Of a stretch of DNA of 64,000 nt, positions 45,001 to 53,814 are shown one piece after another (position 1 is the first letter of the stretch; every line of letters begins with the position of its first letter). A model generated the notes under the pieces. The model saw nothing but the letters and a program-made list of their open reading frames with translations. It had not been told where the DNA came from and did no database searches. The stretch is from a virus. The position numbers and the translations under genes were made by a program. The stretch covers positions 25,717 through 89,716 of IMG/VR virus record IMGVR_UViG_3300032241_002083. One strand, written 5' to 3'.

Positions 45001-45974
45001 AAAATTTGATCTTGTTTTAATGTGGCGTCACTAAATGGTTTGTTAAAAGTAGAGGTTAGTATATTACCTGGTAGTATTTCAGCATCGGAAACTACAATTG
45101 AAGTTAAGAAAGTTGTCACGCTAATGCTGTAAATCATATCGTCTAAATAAAATCCTGCGTATCTATTTATGCTCCATGTTCTGAGAGAAGTTGCTGTTGC
45201 CGGTGTGTCATTAAATAAAAAATTAAGATTAAATATATTTGGATAAATTATATTATTATTTTTGAAACCATCAAAAATAAACTTTTCTAAATCATTAAAG
45301 GTATTCTCATATTCCAAGACATCATCAAAATAATATGGAACCTTAGTCCAGAGTCCTTTGCTGTAGTCTATACCATTCCAATATGAAAATTCAAGTCCTC
45401 TAAAGTCCATTTCAAAACCACTATTCGGAAATGAATTATTATTTGTAATATTATTTGTTAGCCATTTACCTAATTGAGAGTTTGTTGTTAAATCGAATAA
45501 TGTTACAACCTTTAAATTTGATAAAAATTGAGTTTTAAAATTATCTTTTGTTAGTGGTATTACCCCTGGTCCATCAAGCCTAAAAATAACAAAATATTTT
45601 GGTAATCCTGTTTTTGAAAAATATATAGGAGCAAAATATTCAAAATCCTCATTATAAAATTTATTATCTGTAATATTATTTGAGCCAGAAATGTATAAAT
45701 CATCAATTTGATTATCAAAAGAATCATACATTATAGTTGCATCATCTTTATTAGAAATAAAGAAAACATTTTCTGCTGAAAGTCCATTGTAAAAATTTTC
45801 GATAAGAGTATCATAATTCGAATCTGAACTAAAACCAAAATTCTTAAAGTTATTATTTGACAAAATACTATTACTATCAATGCTATCTAAATAAAGATTG
45901 CCATTTGAATCAATTGTTATTTGTACATTTGAGCTTAAGCCAACATTTGTTTTTAGTAGTGAAAATGATTTCAT
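42036..45974 (-). CDS. Giant virion structural protein
   Basis: 1312 residues. Asn/Ser/Tyr/Ile-rich, predicted mainly beta, with no catalytic motif seen. Many Trp-containing repeats of the type WT-x-x-S-N-T-L-x-W and Y-x-x-G-D-I-V-x-Y-N (VNYNEILFIS, VVYNNVLYYAN, VIYTNQVWQS) look like carbohydrate-binding-like or beta-sandwich units. It sits in a co-oriented operon with 45989-49249 and 41356-42033. Probably a tail or baseplate-associated protein; the exact role is inferred from size and context. Confidence 0.7.
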   Translation of the reverse strand: MKSFSLLKTNVGLSSNVQITIDSNGNLYLDSIDSNSILSNNNFKNFGFSSDSNYDTLIENFYNGLSAENVFFISNKDDATIMYDSFDNQIDDLYISGSNNITDNKFYNEDFEYFAPIYFSKTGLPKYFVIFRLDGPGVIPLTKDNFKTQFLSNLKVVTLFDLTTNSQLGKWLTNNITNNNSFPNSGFEMDFRGLEFSYWNGIDYSKGLWTKVPYYFDDVLEYENTFNDLEKFIFDGFKNNNIIYPNIFNLNFLFNDTPATATSLRTWSINRYAGFYLDDMIYSISVTTFLTSIVVSDAEILPGNILTSTFNKPFSDATLKQDQIFIEIKGIIYEVINVPINIAGFETNQWVILSDIDLSGQQSLINKNIVNIDSNNKITYANGNSFVIDDFCSADIWLIKIGDKYHTLQFSNGDYYIYTDYAFTVNSSTLNYYINYPDPSYNTTIDLTTGNSWTSSNIIPNTSGKINPISFPIYKLQFTEIKQFDETIVETKFTYHQYEIENIVTQTDEPKMYLTDLASNYYPKPKAEFTINNAVTSIPASSHYTANSELFRIIPNQNNSYDLNGLWNKNSIYVKWGFKNSLSTNEYPYYLNNSFISEINNKTADNFAIYPQKIGRNLEYFYSINSSTASWFYHSLHIEEIQNNSIIQDYNFDILSYLNLNQDYFSLFFDRKIYRNNSTILENISKFSYFNTGDADIPNITLFNGLKIKAYDVSSIKESNGLINSINVTNNNTYDDYKFSILMSKNNWTIFEDISNQNILTWTYSTNTLQWIIIDNWKIEKEYDLGDIVNYNEILFISLTNSFIEDPNYNPSNSSDWTYSTTNTLFFSPLNTYSNYLGSGTLSNLVYNSGEYYTNNGLFIGNNNTFYIPNTTYATGSIVIYTNQVWQSTTYPNNYLPTQNHTWQDNLGNNYNYWNKIDFVDSYGSPTTQWNLINLWDPYDIYYINNLVVYNNVLYYANAVPAIGVTPDSTINWTQIYSFVANTNTIYNSTIDNNNLIFYNNRYYLCTSNLGNSTMDNGICIFVNNVFKNILINIYINDNTLSNLSNTERDNLYNDLYVNLTANNFINAVNDVENNYGFVNKIKYIIINQSGSYIYDFSQITSFVNLETILSIDFPDSLNSRLESLIKTSVTLTQNQLKPTLTLNATELPSFSKRNYYNNLDLANTIEKNTVDPQVIPNYSGITNQIYNNLFRHSGYYDPIFLTIDLFKKGLSYSNTIFDTELTNFGIAKEVIQSKVNRNGSQLKLKNSANLKSIYPMLDEFGYTTQDMFIFKSNWDIEYYKECIPVVVNSAPLIVDTPVIYTPVEIPPKNVS
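45625..45666 (+). repeat. 42-bp exact repeat, copy 1 (inside structural gene)
   Basis: Identical over 42 bases to 57149-57190 in the same orientation. This copy is coding (minus strand) in the 1312-residue gene and is probably the source. Confidence 0.85.
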
Positions 45975-45988
45975 TTTTAATTATTATT

Positions 45989-48900
45989 TTATAATCCACT
46001 TACTATACCGGGATTTACCACATTTAATAATGGACTACCAGCTACTGGAATATTATTTTTAATACCTGTTGTATTAATTCTATTGAATCTAAAAGTAAGC
46101 GTAAATTGTATAGGCTGACTCGCAGAGTCTATTTGAAGATAAAATTTAAGATATTTTGTATGTGTTTGATTTTGAGTAACACCATTTAGATTTATATATT
46201 GATAATTTGCTCCTGTTTTAGTGTTGTCTAAAGCATTCATTTTAAAGTAAATATTAATTGGAACAGTTACAGTATTTACAGTTGTTAAATTATGAACATA
46301 CTTACCGGAACTTTGATATGAAGTATCAACTAAATCAGTCAACTCAGCCACAACTGGGTGAATAGTTGTTAACAATTTATTTTGCGAGGAAACAGATGAA
46401 GATGTATCTATCCATTTTGTAGTATCCAACAATGATTTATTGTTATTAACAAATTGTAGTATAGAATTTTGTGCAAAACCTAAATTATATTGTGTTGAAG
46501 ATAAAACATTTGTTATAGAATTTGAATTATTTGCTATAAAAGAATTCCCAATATCTTGGCTATACGCCGTCACACTTGTCGAATTTACGGATCCAAAATT
46601 AATGTTCCAAAAAAATTGATTATCTAATTGTGTTTGAGAAATACCAGATGTATCATTAGTAATCAAATTATCAGTATCATCTACCCAAAATACTTGCGGA
46701 ACTGTTGGATTATAAATAGTAGAGCTATTATTTAGATATGTTAAATTTGATAATAAACCAAGTGAGGTATTGGGTGTTATATTGGATATATTTATAAAAA
46801 AATCTTTTATAATGTAAATATTATTAGCATAAACTCTTCCAGATGGAACTCCTGGTGCTGTATATTCAGTGCAATAATCTTCACAGTTGATTATAAATGT
46901 TGATAATTGTTTATTTGTGCTGTTTATTGGTATATCATAAGCGGTGTTGTTTCTATAAAGAGTAATCTTAAGAGTTCCTTGTGCTTTTGATATTTGTGCT
47001 TGTAAATCAGATATAGTATTTGCTAAATTAGTTAAATATTGATAAAGATCGATAGCATTGCCACTAGAATCTTTAAATCCTGATAAAATAACATCTGTAT
47101 TTAAAAAATAAGTATTATTATTTACAGTTGTTTTTTGTGATAATAATTGATTTAGACCTTGATTATTTAAAGTTTGCAAAACATCATTTTTTGCATTATC
47201 TATCATAGAATTTGTAATAATATTCTGAGCGTTTTCATAAGAATTTAATAAACTATTAGGAAAACTTATACTAATAATATTAGACCAATCTGAATAAAGA
47301 GGAGAATCTGGAAATCCAACTTCAGAAATTGAACGTATTCTTATTTGCACAGTTTCATTAGGTAAAATAGGAATACTAAGTTGATTTATATCTATATTGC
47401 CGGCATTGTTTTGATCAGGGATAACCCAACTAAAAGTATTTGTAGAATCATCAAATGTTCTTTCAGCGGCTATAGTAGGTAAATTTTGCCAATTAGAAAA
47501 TATAGCGGTCGAACTTGAATTTGTATTTACTGAAGTATCATATAACTTAAAAGTTAAAGGAGCAGTTTCTGATCCATCAGCAGATAATAATTTATATTCA
47601 ACATCGAATTTAACTATTTGTTGTGGCTTTCCAACTGCCTGTGAAGCATTGGAAAAAGTAGGAACAACAGGCGCTGGTATAGTCCAAAATCCCCTAACTG
47701 CATATTCTGGTGTAACATTAGGTGCTGTATTTGAACTAGCTAATATTTGATTATTAATACTTGTTTTTTGAGCAGCAACCATATTATATTTAGATTGTAA
47801 ATTAATTAAATCATTATTAGCTTTTTGTCTATCGGCTGGTGTTGTAAAACGAGTGACTTGTATTTGTTTATTTTTTGATTCAATAGCGGCTGAAATTTGA
47901 GTAAGTTGAGAGTCTAGTTGTGCAACTTGTGATGCTTGTGATTTTAAAACATTAATATTCTGACTATTTGTTAAATGCAAATTAGTTTGTACCACCTGAA
48001 AATTATTGACATTTAATATAGGTGCAGTAGGAGTTATACCTTCTCTTAATGGAACATTCTTATTTACTAAATCTTCCAAGGCTGAACCATAATCTGTCAC
48101 CACAGAATTATAATATTGAAGCATAGAAAGACCATTATAATTATCGGAAGAAATCAAATTTAAATTATTACTCCAAAATGCTATACCAGAACTCCAGTTT
48201 TTACTTATAATATTATTCGTAGTATTTAAAGATTTTAAAAATATAACAGCATACTCATTATATCCTATTGGTATATTTACACTTCTATCCGTTAAAATAA
48301 CTGAATAGAATTTTAAACCATTAATTATATTAATCGGAACTGGTTGATTTCCTGTAACTGCTGTCAGTTGAACGCGGAAGTCAGAAGCGGATGTTGAAAT
48401 ATTTACTACCTGATAAATAGTGTTTGAATTAACAGTGTTAATAATTAACGAATCTCCTAAAGCTAAAGTTTTAGTAAGTCCCGATAATAAATCTGTATAG
48501 TCCAAAGTGTTAAAATAATACCATAAAATATTATTATTATCAATTGCTGCTTTTAAAACTGTGAATAATCCAGAATATTGTAATTGATTTGGATTTAATT
48601 GAATTGTTTCTTGTTTATACTCAGGATTCCCAGGTAGTAAAATACCAGGAGTTGTTGATTGCCAAATTAAAAAATCGTTCAACACAATATTAGTTTGTCC
48701 ATTATAAGTTGAGTTAAATGAACTTAAAGCAGAATTACCTGCTGATGTCAAATTTCCATTTATATCAGTTTCAAATCCAATTAAATATTTTATGTATAAA
48801 ATTTCTCTAGTATCATTATCAATTTTGCCAGTTAAGTCAATATTTATAAACAATTCAGGATCCATTAAATTATCAACTATGTAATTTCTTTCGGAAACAA

Positions 48901-49249
48901 AATTTGTTGGAATACTAAGTCCCGAAATATCTGCTGGTTCTAAATTTAAATCAACTGTTATAATTCTTTGAAAGCTATTTGGGCCAGTTTGTATAATTGA
49001 GCCATTATTATTTAATCCATATAAAGTATTAACATTATTGGTCAATATTTTAATTTGATTTAGTAGATTAGAAAAAGATGGCACACTCACATATTGTAAA
49101 TTACCTGCTGAATCAGTTATCGTTAAATTCAAAGTAGCTTGTGTTGTTGTAGCTAATGAATTTATTTGTTCAAGAATTTGAACCACATTATTATTGTAAT
49201 TTATTATTTGCTCGGCGACAGTATGATACGAATTATAAGTATTTGGCAT
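45989..49249 (-). CDS. Giant virion structural protein with coiled coil and Fn3-like region
   Basis: 1086 residues from ATG 49249 (MPNTYNSYHTVAEQIINYNN); the longer ORF start at 49315 overlaps the ligase promoter. The N terminus is helical; a heptad-like stretch (QASQVAQLDSQLTQISAAIE) follows near residues 465-520. It leads into a fibronectin-III-like segment (VEYKLLSADGSETAPLTFKL ... VQIRIRSISEVGFP). The C-terminal ~350 residues are beta-rich and Asn/Thr-rich. Probably a tail-associated structural protein. The leader contains TTTAATATATAAT, the putative phage late motif. Confidence 0.72.
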   Translation of the reverse strand: MPNTYNSYHTVAEQIINYNNNVVQILEQINSLATTTQATLNLTITDSAGNLQYVSVPSFSNLLNQIKILTNNVNTLYGLNNNGSIIQTGPNSFQRIITVDLNLEPADISGLSIPTNFVSERNYIVDNLMDPELFINIDLTGKIDNDTREILYIKYLIGFETDINGNLTSAGNSALSSFNSTYNGQTNIVLNDFLIWQSTTPGILLPGNPEYKQETIQLNPNQLQYSGLFTVLKAAIDNNNILWYYFNTLDYTDLLSGLTKTLALGDSLIINTVNSNTIYQVVNISTSASDFRVQLTAVTGNQPVPINIINGLKFYSVILTDRSVNIPIGYNEYAVIFLKSLNTTNNIISKNWSSGIAFWSNNLNLISSDNYNGLSMLQYYNSVVTDYGSALEDLVNKNVPLREGITPTAPILNVNNFQVVQTNLHLTNSQNINVLKSQASQVAQLDSQLTQISAAIESKNKQIQVTRFTTPADRQKANNDLINLQSKYNMVAAQKTSINNQILASSNTAPNVTPEYAVRGFWTIPAPVVPTFSNASQAVGKPQQIVKFDVEYKLLSADGSETAPLTFKLYDTSVNTNSSSTAIFSNWQNLPTIAAERTFDDSTNTFSWVIPDQNNAGNIDINQLSIPILPNETVQIRIRSISEVGFPDSPLYSDWSNIISISFPNSLLNSYENAQNIITNSMIDNAKNDVLQTLNNQGLNQLLSQKTTVNNNTYFLNTDVILSGFKDSSGNAIDLYQYLTNLANTISDLQAQISKAQGTLKITLYRNNTAYDIPINSTNKQLSTFIINCEDYCTEYTAPGVPSGRVYANNIYIIKDFFINISNITPNTSLGLLSNLTYLNNSSTIYNPTVPQVFWVDDTDNLITNDTSGISQTQLDNQFFWNINFGSVNSTSVTAYSQDIGNSFIANNSNSITNVLSSTQYNLGFAQNSILQFVNNNKSLLDTTKWIDTSSSVSSQNKLLTTIHPVVAELTDLVDTSYQSSGKYVHNLTTVNTVTVPINIYFKMNALDNTKTGANYQYINLNGVTQNQTHTKYLKFYLQIDSASQPIQFTLTFRFNRINTTGIKNNIPVAGSPLLNVVNPGIVSGL

Positions 49250-49303
49250 CTTAAAATATATGTTTTTATTATATATTAAATCTTTTAGTTTTCTAAAAAT
49301 AAT

Positions 49304-49333
49304 TTTGAAAATCAATTTTTTTGCTTATTTTTG
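49304..49333 (+). promoter_or_regulatory. Sigma-A-type promoter for the DNA ligase
   Basis: TTTG (49304-49307), 18-nt spacer, TATTTTTG (49326-49333), 13 nt before ATG 49347. Confidence 0.7.
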
Positions 49334-49346
49334 TCAAAAATTTTTT

Positions 49347-51203
49347 ATGAATATTATAGACAATCTTGTCGAACAACTTAAAATTTATAATCAGGCTTAT
49401 CGTTCTGGCGAATCTCTTATTTCTGATGTTGAATACGATTTACTCGTGGAACAATTAGAAGAATTGGATCCAAATAATCCATTCCTTGATACTGTTGGTA
49501 TTCAAATAGCAGATAAAGAAAGAGAAAGAAAACTTCCTATTCCTATGGCTTCTATGAATAAAGTTAAATCAATAGAAGAATTATATGATTGGGCAAGATT
49601 GAAAGGAATACCTTTAACTACATTGGTAATATTAACCCCTAAATTTGATGGACTTTCTTTATGTGTTGATGAAATAAAAGATAAAGCAACTACAAGAGGT
49701 GATGGTAAAATGGGTCAAGCATCTGATGAACATTATAAATTAATAACAAATCATCTTAAAAAGGATGTAGTTTTTTCTCCATTTTTTGCTTTCACCTACG
49801 GCGAAGTCATGATGTCTAAATCAAATTTCAACCAAAAATATGCTATTAATTTTGCTAACCCAAGAAATTTTGTTGCTGGTTTAATTAATAACAAACAAGC
49901 AACAGAGCCACTCAAAGATACTGCGTTTATAAAATATGGAGGTATATTAAAAACAGAATTTTCTGATAAATTTTTCTTAAAACACGAAATTTTAAATGCT
50001 TTAAATAACTGTCAGGAAATACAAGTTCCATTTATAGGCACTACTATTGGCGATTTAACAGAAGATTTTTTAGTTAAAACATTTAAAGAGTGGTCTATTG
50101 AATATGAAATAGATGGTATAATTATTGAAATAGATGATTTAAAATTACAAGAAAAACTTGGACGTGAGCGTTCTGGTAATCCTTGTTGGGCAAGAGCGTT
50201 TAAATCTCCTAAATTTGAGCAATCAGCAATCACAACTATTACTGGTATAACTTGGAATATATCAAAACAAGGTTATTTAAAGCCTACTTTGCATATTGAG
50301 CCTGTTAGATTAGATGGAGTAACTGTATCAAATGTTACAGGTAATAATGCTCGTTTTGTAAAAGATATGGGTCTTGGTATAGGTGCTAAAATTCGTGTAG
50401 TTCGTTCTGGCATGGTTATTCCTCTTGTAAAAGAAGTTATTGAACCAGTTGAATTCCAAATGCCAGATATACAAAATATCGGCTGGAATGAAAATGAGGT
50501 TGAATTAATGACTTTAACTGAAACCGACGAACAAAAATTTAAACAATTAGTTTCTTTCTTTGAGATTTTAGAAGTTGAAAATGCCGGTGAAGGAGTATTT
50601 TCTCAACTCTGGGATGCTGGTTATAAAACGGTTAAACAAATTTTAGAATTGAAACCTTCTGATATGGAAAGATTAGAAGGTTTCGGTAAGCGTAAAGCAG
50701 AAATAGTTTATAATGCTATTCAATCTAAAATTAAAGATGTGCAGCTTTCTAAACTACAACATGCAAGTAATTTGTATAAGGGTTTGGGCTCCAAAAAGCT
50801 AGCTCTTTTAGAACAATTTGGTTATGAAGATAAGCCAAATATAGAAGATATTTTAAAAATTCAAGGATTTTCAAATATATCTGCTATTTCATATCTGGAA
50901 GCATTTGATAAATTTAAAATCTTCATAAAAGATTTGCCTTTAACCATAAATAAGAAAGAAATCGTTAAATACTCGGATTCTTTGGAAGGTAAATCTTTTT
51001 GTTTTACGGGAGTAAGACGACAAGATTTGGAAACTATTATAGAAGAAAATGGCGGCAAAGTAGCTTCTGGTGTTTCCAGAAACTTAACATATCTTATCTG
51101 CAAGGATAAAAACTCTGGTTCATCTAAATTAGTTAAGGCAGAAAAATTGGGTGTAATATTATTTGATATAGAAGAATTGGAAAAATTTTTAGAAAAGGTA
51201 TAA
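49347..51203 (+). CDS. ligA: NAD+-dependent DNA ligase
   Basis: 618 residues from ATG 49347 (MNIIDNLVEQLKIYNQAYRSG); codons further upstream cover the promoter. Domains in order: Ia region YRSGESLISDVEYDLLVEQL; the nucleotidyltransferase domain with catalytic Lys in TPKFDGLSLC, TRGDGKMGQ, GEVMM and CWARAFKSP; an OB fold; HhH motifs (LEGFGKRKAEIV); and a C-terminal BRCT domain (LEGKSFCFTGVRRQDLETII). The usual four-Cys zinc finger is not evident, and the protein is slightly shorter than E. coli LigA (671). Seals nicks in phage replication and recombination. Confidence 0.95.
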   Translation: MNIIDNLVEQLKIYNQAYRSGESLISDVEYDLLVEQLEELDPNNPFLDTVGIQIADKERERKLPIPMASMNKVKSIEELYDWARLKGIPLTTLVILTPKFDGLSLCVDEIKDKATTRGDGKMGQASDEHYKLITNHLKKDVVFSPFFAFTYGEVMMSKSNFNQKYAINFANPRNFVAGLINNKQATEPLKDTAFIKYGGILKTEFSDKFFLKHEILNALNNCQEIQVPFIGTTIGDLTEDFLVKTFKEWSIEYEIDGIIIEIDDLKLQEKLGRERSGNPCWARAFKSPKFEQSAITTITGITWNISKQGYLKPTLHIEPVRLDGVTVSNVTGNNARFVKDMGLGIGAKIRVVRSGMVIPLVKEVIEPVEFQMPDIQNIGWNENEVELMTLTETDEQKFKQLVSFFEILEVENAGEGVFSQLWDAGYKTVKQILELKPSDMERLEGFGKRKAEIVYNAIQSKIKDVQLSKLQHASNLYKGLGSKKLALLEQFGYEDKPNIEDILKIQGFSNISAISYLEAFDKFKIFIKDLPLTINKKEIVKYSDSLEGKSFCFTGVRRQDLETIIEENGGKVASGVSRNLTYLICKDKNSGSSKLVKAEKLGVILFDIEELEKFLEKV

Positions 51204-51909
51204 TTATACCTTTTCTAAAAATTCCCAAATAAAGCCATAGCTTTTACCATATTTGCTATATGATTTATTACATGCTCTTGAAATACAAGACCTATCAAAT
51301 TTATAATAATTTGCCGCTTCTGCTATTGACTCCCATATTCTTATAAATTGACCATCTAATGATTTCTGGATTACTTGTTTTCTTTGGTCAATTTTTTCCT
51401 TTAGTGGTTTAGGCATTTTATTATATTTTAATCCTCTGTGTCCGTTTCTTATATTTTCCTTTTGTTCGTTAGTGAGTTTTTTGCCTCTCTTTATAATACT
51501 CATTTTTTCTATACTTTCCTTACTATGTTTTTTCCCTTTAAATGGATGTCCATTATTTTTAAATGGTTTTTTACTGCTACACTTAATTTTTGTTTAGTAA
51601 TTTCTGATTTTTTATTTCCTTTCTTACCATAGGTGCTATTTCCACCAATAGATAAGTTGTAACCAATTTACAAATTATTCGAATTGTGTGTTTTATCCAA
51701 AAAATTTCTCTTTCGCACAATAAATTATTATCTATTTCCTCAATTATTTCTCTTACGAAATTTTCTAATACATATTTACTTATGGATTGTTTGAACAATT
51801 TACCACTTCCATAATAATTAGTTCTCATAAATTTATCTTTACTAAAAATTCTTTTTACAATATAAATTTTGCCATTTATTAAATTTGTTGTTTTATATAT
51901 CACTCCCAT
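51204..51909 (-). pseudogene. GIY-YIG homing endonuclease broken by two frameshifts
   Basis: From ATG 51909 the GIY-YIG domain is intact (MGVIYKTTNLINGKIYI ... NYYGSG ... LCEREIFWIKH). The frame then departs near 51665; the correct continuation GYNLSIGGNSTYGKKGNKKS lies in a second frame, and FKGKKHSKESIEKMSIIK leads in a third frame into the C-terminal HTH part (residues ... SIAEAANYYKFDRSCISRAC), ending at 51204. So NUMOD3-like and NUMOD1-like modules are present but out of frame. It is a dead or mis-sequenced endonuclease downstream of ligA. Confidence 0.85.
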
Positions 51910-52039
51910 CTTTATTAATTTTCTTTTTTAACCTCTGCTTGTATTTTAATTCATTTCTCTTACATCTAATGCAACAAAATCTTTTATTAGGTCTACCAGA
52001 AACTTCATTAACACAATTTCTATAATTACATTTTCTCAT
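51893..52039 (-). CDS. Small zinc-finger protein associated with the homing endonuclease
   Basis: 48 residues (MRKCNYRNCVNEVSGRPNKR, then FCCIRCKRNELKYKQR). Four Cys in C-x4-C ... C-C-x2-C form a probable zinc finger with a basic tail. It overlaps the start of the GIY-YIG gene by 17 nt, suggesting a two-gene homing cassette. The leader has TTTTTAATATATAATCT immediately before the ATG. Confidence 0.6.
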   Translation of the reverse strand: MRKCNYRNCVNEVSGRPNKRFCCIRCKRNELKYKQRLKKKINKDGSDI

Positions 52040-52116
52040 AGATTATATATTAAAAATCTGTCCTTCTTTTTTAATCTTTATTTCATAAAAAAATATATAA
52101 AAATTATTTGTTAAAA

Positions 52117-52148
52117 TTTGTTAAATAAATAAATATGTAGTATCTTTA
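52117..52148 (+). promoter_or_regulatory. Probable promoter for the sigma factor gene
   Basis: TTTG (52117-52120), 20-nt spacer, TATCTTTA (52141-52148), giving a leader of ~160 nt. The region 52040-52310 is extremely AT-rich with repeated TTTGTTAAAA-like words but no other gene. Confidence 0.5.
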
Positions 52149-52310
52149 TAAGATAAAAATAAATATACAAAATTTTTATAATTTGTTAAAAAATGTTAAA
52201 AATAATTTAAACTTTTTAAACTTTTTAATATCTATATTATATAATATATAATTAAGTTAAATTAATTTTTAACGAAATTTAATAGCAATTTATAAAAATT
52301 AACGGCAATT

Positions 52311-52922
52311 ATGGCAGAAAACACAACTACCCAACAAGAATTATTATTTAAACAACGCACTGGCGAATCCTTCGCTTATTTTTACGAAAAATTTTATCCA
52401 AGATTAGTTTACAACATTAATGGAATTACAAAAGATGAATATCTTGCAGAAGATGTAGCTACCGAAGCTTTCATCAAAGCATTTGAAAAAATTGATCAAT
52501 ATGAAAAAGGCAAAGCACAATTTTCAACTTGGCTATTTACAATAGCAAGACATTTGGCTCTTCAAGAAATCAAACAAGGTAAAAAGACCATGTCAATGGA
52601 TACTCAATTAGACGAAGAAGGCACAACTATGAAAGATTTTATTCAGGAAGAAACTAATAATGATGAATTCTTACACATTTTAAATAAAAAGAAAGCAGAA
52701 ATAATAAAGGATGAAATACCTAAATTAAAAGAACCATTACAAACGGTAATTCGTATGAGAGAAATTGATAAAATGCAATATAAAGATATTGCTGATGCAC
52801 TTGACCGCAATTTATCAACGGTTAAAAGTCAAATTAAAAAAGCAAGAGAAGTTTTGATTAAAGCCGTGGAGAAAAAATTCAAAGATCTAGAAGATAACTT
52901 AGAATTAGAAGAATTTTTTTAA
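52311..52922 (+). CDS. ECF-like RNA polymerase sigma factor
   Basis: 203 residues. Sigma region 2 is clear: FYPRLVYNINGITKDEYLAEDV ... EAFIKAFEKIDQYEKGKAQFSTWLFTIARHLALQEIK. After a variable linker comes region 4, LKEPLQTVIRMREIDKMQYK ... IADALDRNLSTVKSQIKKAREVL, with a helix-turn-helix. It is a two-domain (sigma2-sigma4) factor, so it may redirect host RNA polymerase to phage promoters, possibly the TTTAATATATAA class. The acidic C terminus ends ELEEFF. Confidence 0.9.
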   Translation: MAENTTTQQELLFKQRTGESFAYFYEKFYPRLVYNINGITKDEYLAEDVATEAFIKAFEKIDQYEKGKAQFSTWLFTIARHLALQEIKQGKKTMSMDTQLDEEGTTMKDFIQEETNNDEFLHILNKKKAEIIKDEIPKLKEPLQTVIRMREIDKMQYKDIADALDRNLSTVKSQIKKAREVLIKAVEKKFKDLEDNLELEEFF

Positions 52923-52925
52923 TAT

Positions 52926-52960
52926 AAAGTCCTCCATAACGAGGACTTTAACTTTTTTTA
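52926..52960 (+). terminator. Intrinsic terminator after the sigma factor gene
   Basis: AAAGTCCTC/GAGGACTTT stem with 6-nt loop, then AACTTTTTTT. Confidence 0.8.
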
Positions 52961-52971
52961 ACTTTTTTGTT

Positions 52972-53002
52972 TTTGAATTTTCATCAAATTTTCGTATCTT
53001 TG
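52972..53002 (+). promoter_or_regulatory. Sigma-A-type promoter for the outer-membrane protein gene
   Basis: TTTG (52972-52975), 19-nt spacer, TATCTTTG (52995-53002), only 7 nt before ATG 53010. Perfect consensus; the mRNA would be almost leaderless. Confidence 0.85.
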
Positions 53003-53009
53003 TCTTAAT

Positions 53010-53756
53010 ATGAAAAAGTTATTATTTCTTTGTTTTATCTCAAAAGCTGCTTTTGCATCTAATGATAGTTTGCGTAATGCAATTGCTATGCAGGGTAGTT
53101 ATACCTCCGGTAATTTTAATAATTATTCTCTCGGTTTAAGGACCGATAGTAAATTTACCAACCAATCTAATAATTTAGAATTTTCAACTATTGGTAAATT
53201 TACTAAAGTTAATTATATTCTAAGGGAAAAAGAAGCTTATTCAAATTTTACTTATTCATATACAAAAACAAATAAAAAAATTTTAATTTTTACAGAAAAC
53301 GAATCTTCTTATTTAAGAAAAATAAATTGGAGAGGCTCAATAGGTTTAGGATATGGATATAAGTTTATTAATAAAAAAGATAATTTATTTGAAATAAGTG
53401 AAGCTTTGATGCCTGAAAGAATTAATTTTAATTATAGTCCTAAATTAGATTCGTTGAATTTCATAAATTTAACATCAGTTAGATTATCTACTAAATTAAA
53501 ATTAATTTTAACCAAATCTAATTTTAAATTTTCTTTTATAACTTTAATTCAACCTCCTATCTGGAATTCTATAAATATAGGATGGTCAGATAATATGATT
53601 ATTAGAAATTCGACATCTATAAGTGTTTTAATTACTAAATCTTTACAATTAGGTATTGTTAATGATTATGTAATGAATACATACCCAGCAAATGTTTTAC
53701 ATATAAAAAAGCCATATGATAATTCTATGAATTTTTTCATAAAGATGAATTTTTAA
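53010..53756 (+). CDS. Secreted outer-membrane beta-barrel-like protein (DUF481-like)
   Basis: 248 residues. A short Lys-led hydrophobic signal peptide (MKKLLFLCFISKAAFA) with an A-F-A cleavage site is followed by alternating beta-strand sequence typical of outer-membrane barrels: GSYTSGNFNNYSLGLRTDS, LEFSTIGKFTKVNY, SNFTYSYTKTNKKILIFTEN, GSIGLGYGYKF, and a terminal FFIKMNF ending in Phe. The strand pattern resembles DUF481 proteins. Driven by its own host-type promoter, it would be made early and placed in the host envelope, perhaps to block receptors or alter the surface. Confidence 0.7.
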   Translation: MKKLLFLCFISKAAFASNDSLRNAIAMQGSYTSGNFNNYSLGLRTDSKFTNQSNNLEFSTIGKFTKVNYILREKEAYSNFTYSYTKTNKKILIFTENESSYLRKINWRGSIGLGYGYKFINKKDNLFEISEALMPERINFNYSPKLDSLNFINLTSVRLSTKLKLILTKSNFKFSFITLIQPPIWNSINIGWSDNMIIRNSTSISVLITKSLQLGIVNDYVMNTYPANVLHIKKPYDNSMNFFIKMNF

Positions 53757-53814
53757 ACTTTTTTATATGTAGAAAATATAATTAAAAATATAATTAAAAA
53801 TAAACAATAGACGT

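Noticed and set aside
49260-49346. 29-codon N-terminal extension of DNA ligase
   Set aside because: It covers a clear TTTG-N18-TATTTTTG promoter, and the family start aligns with ATG 49347.
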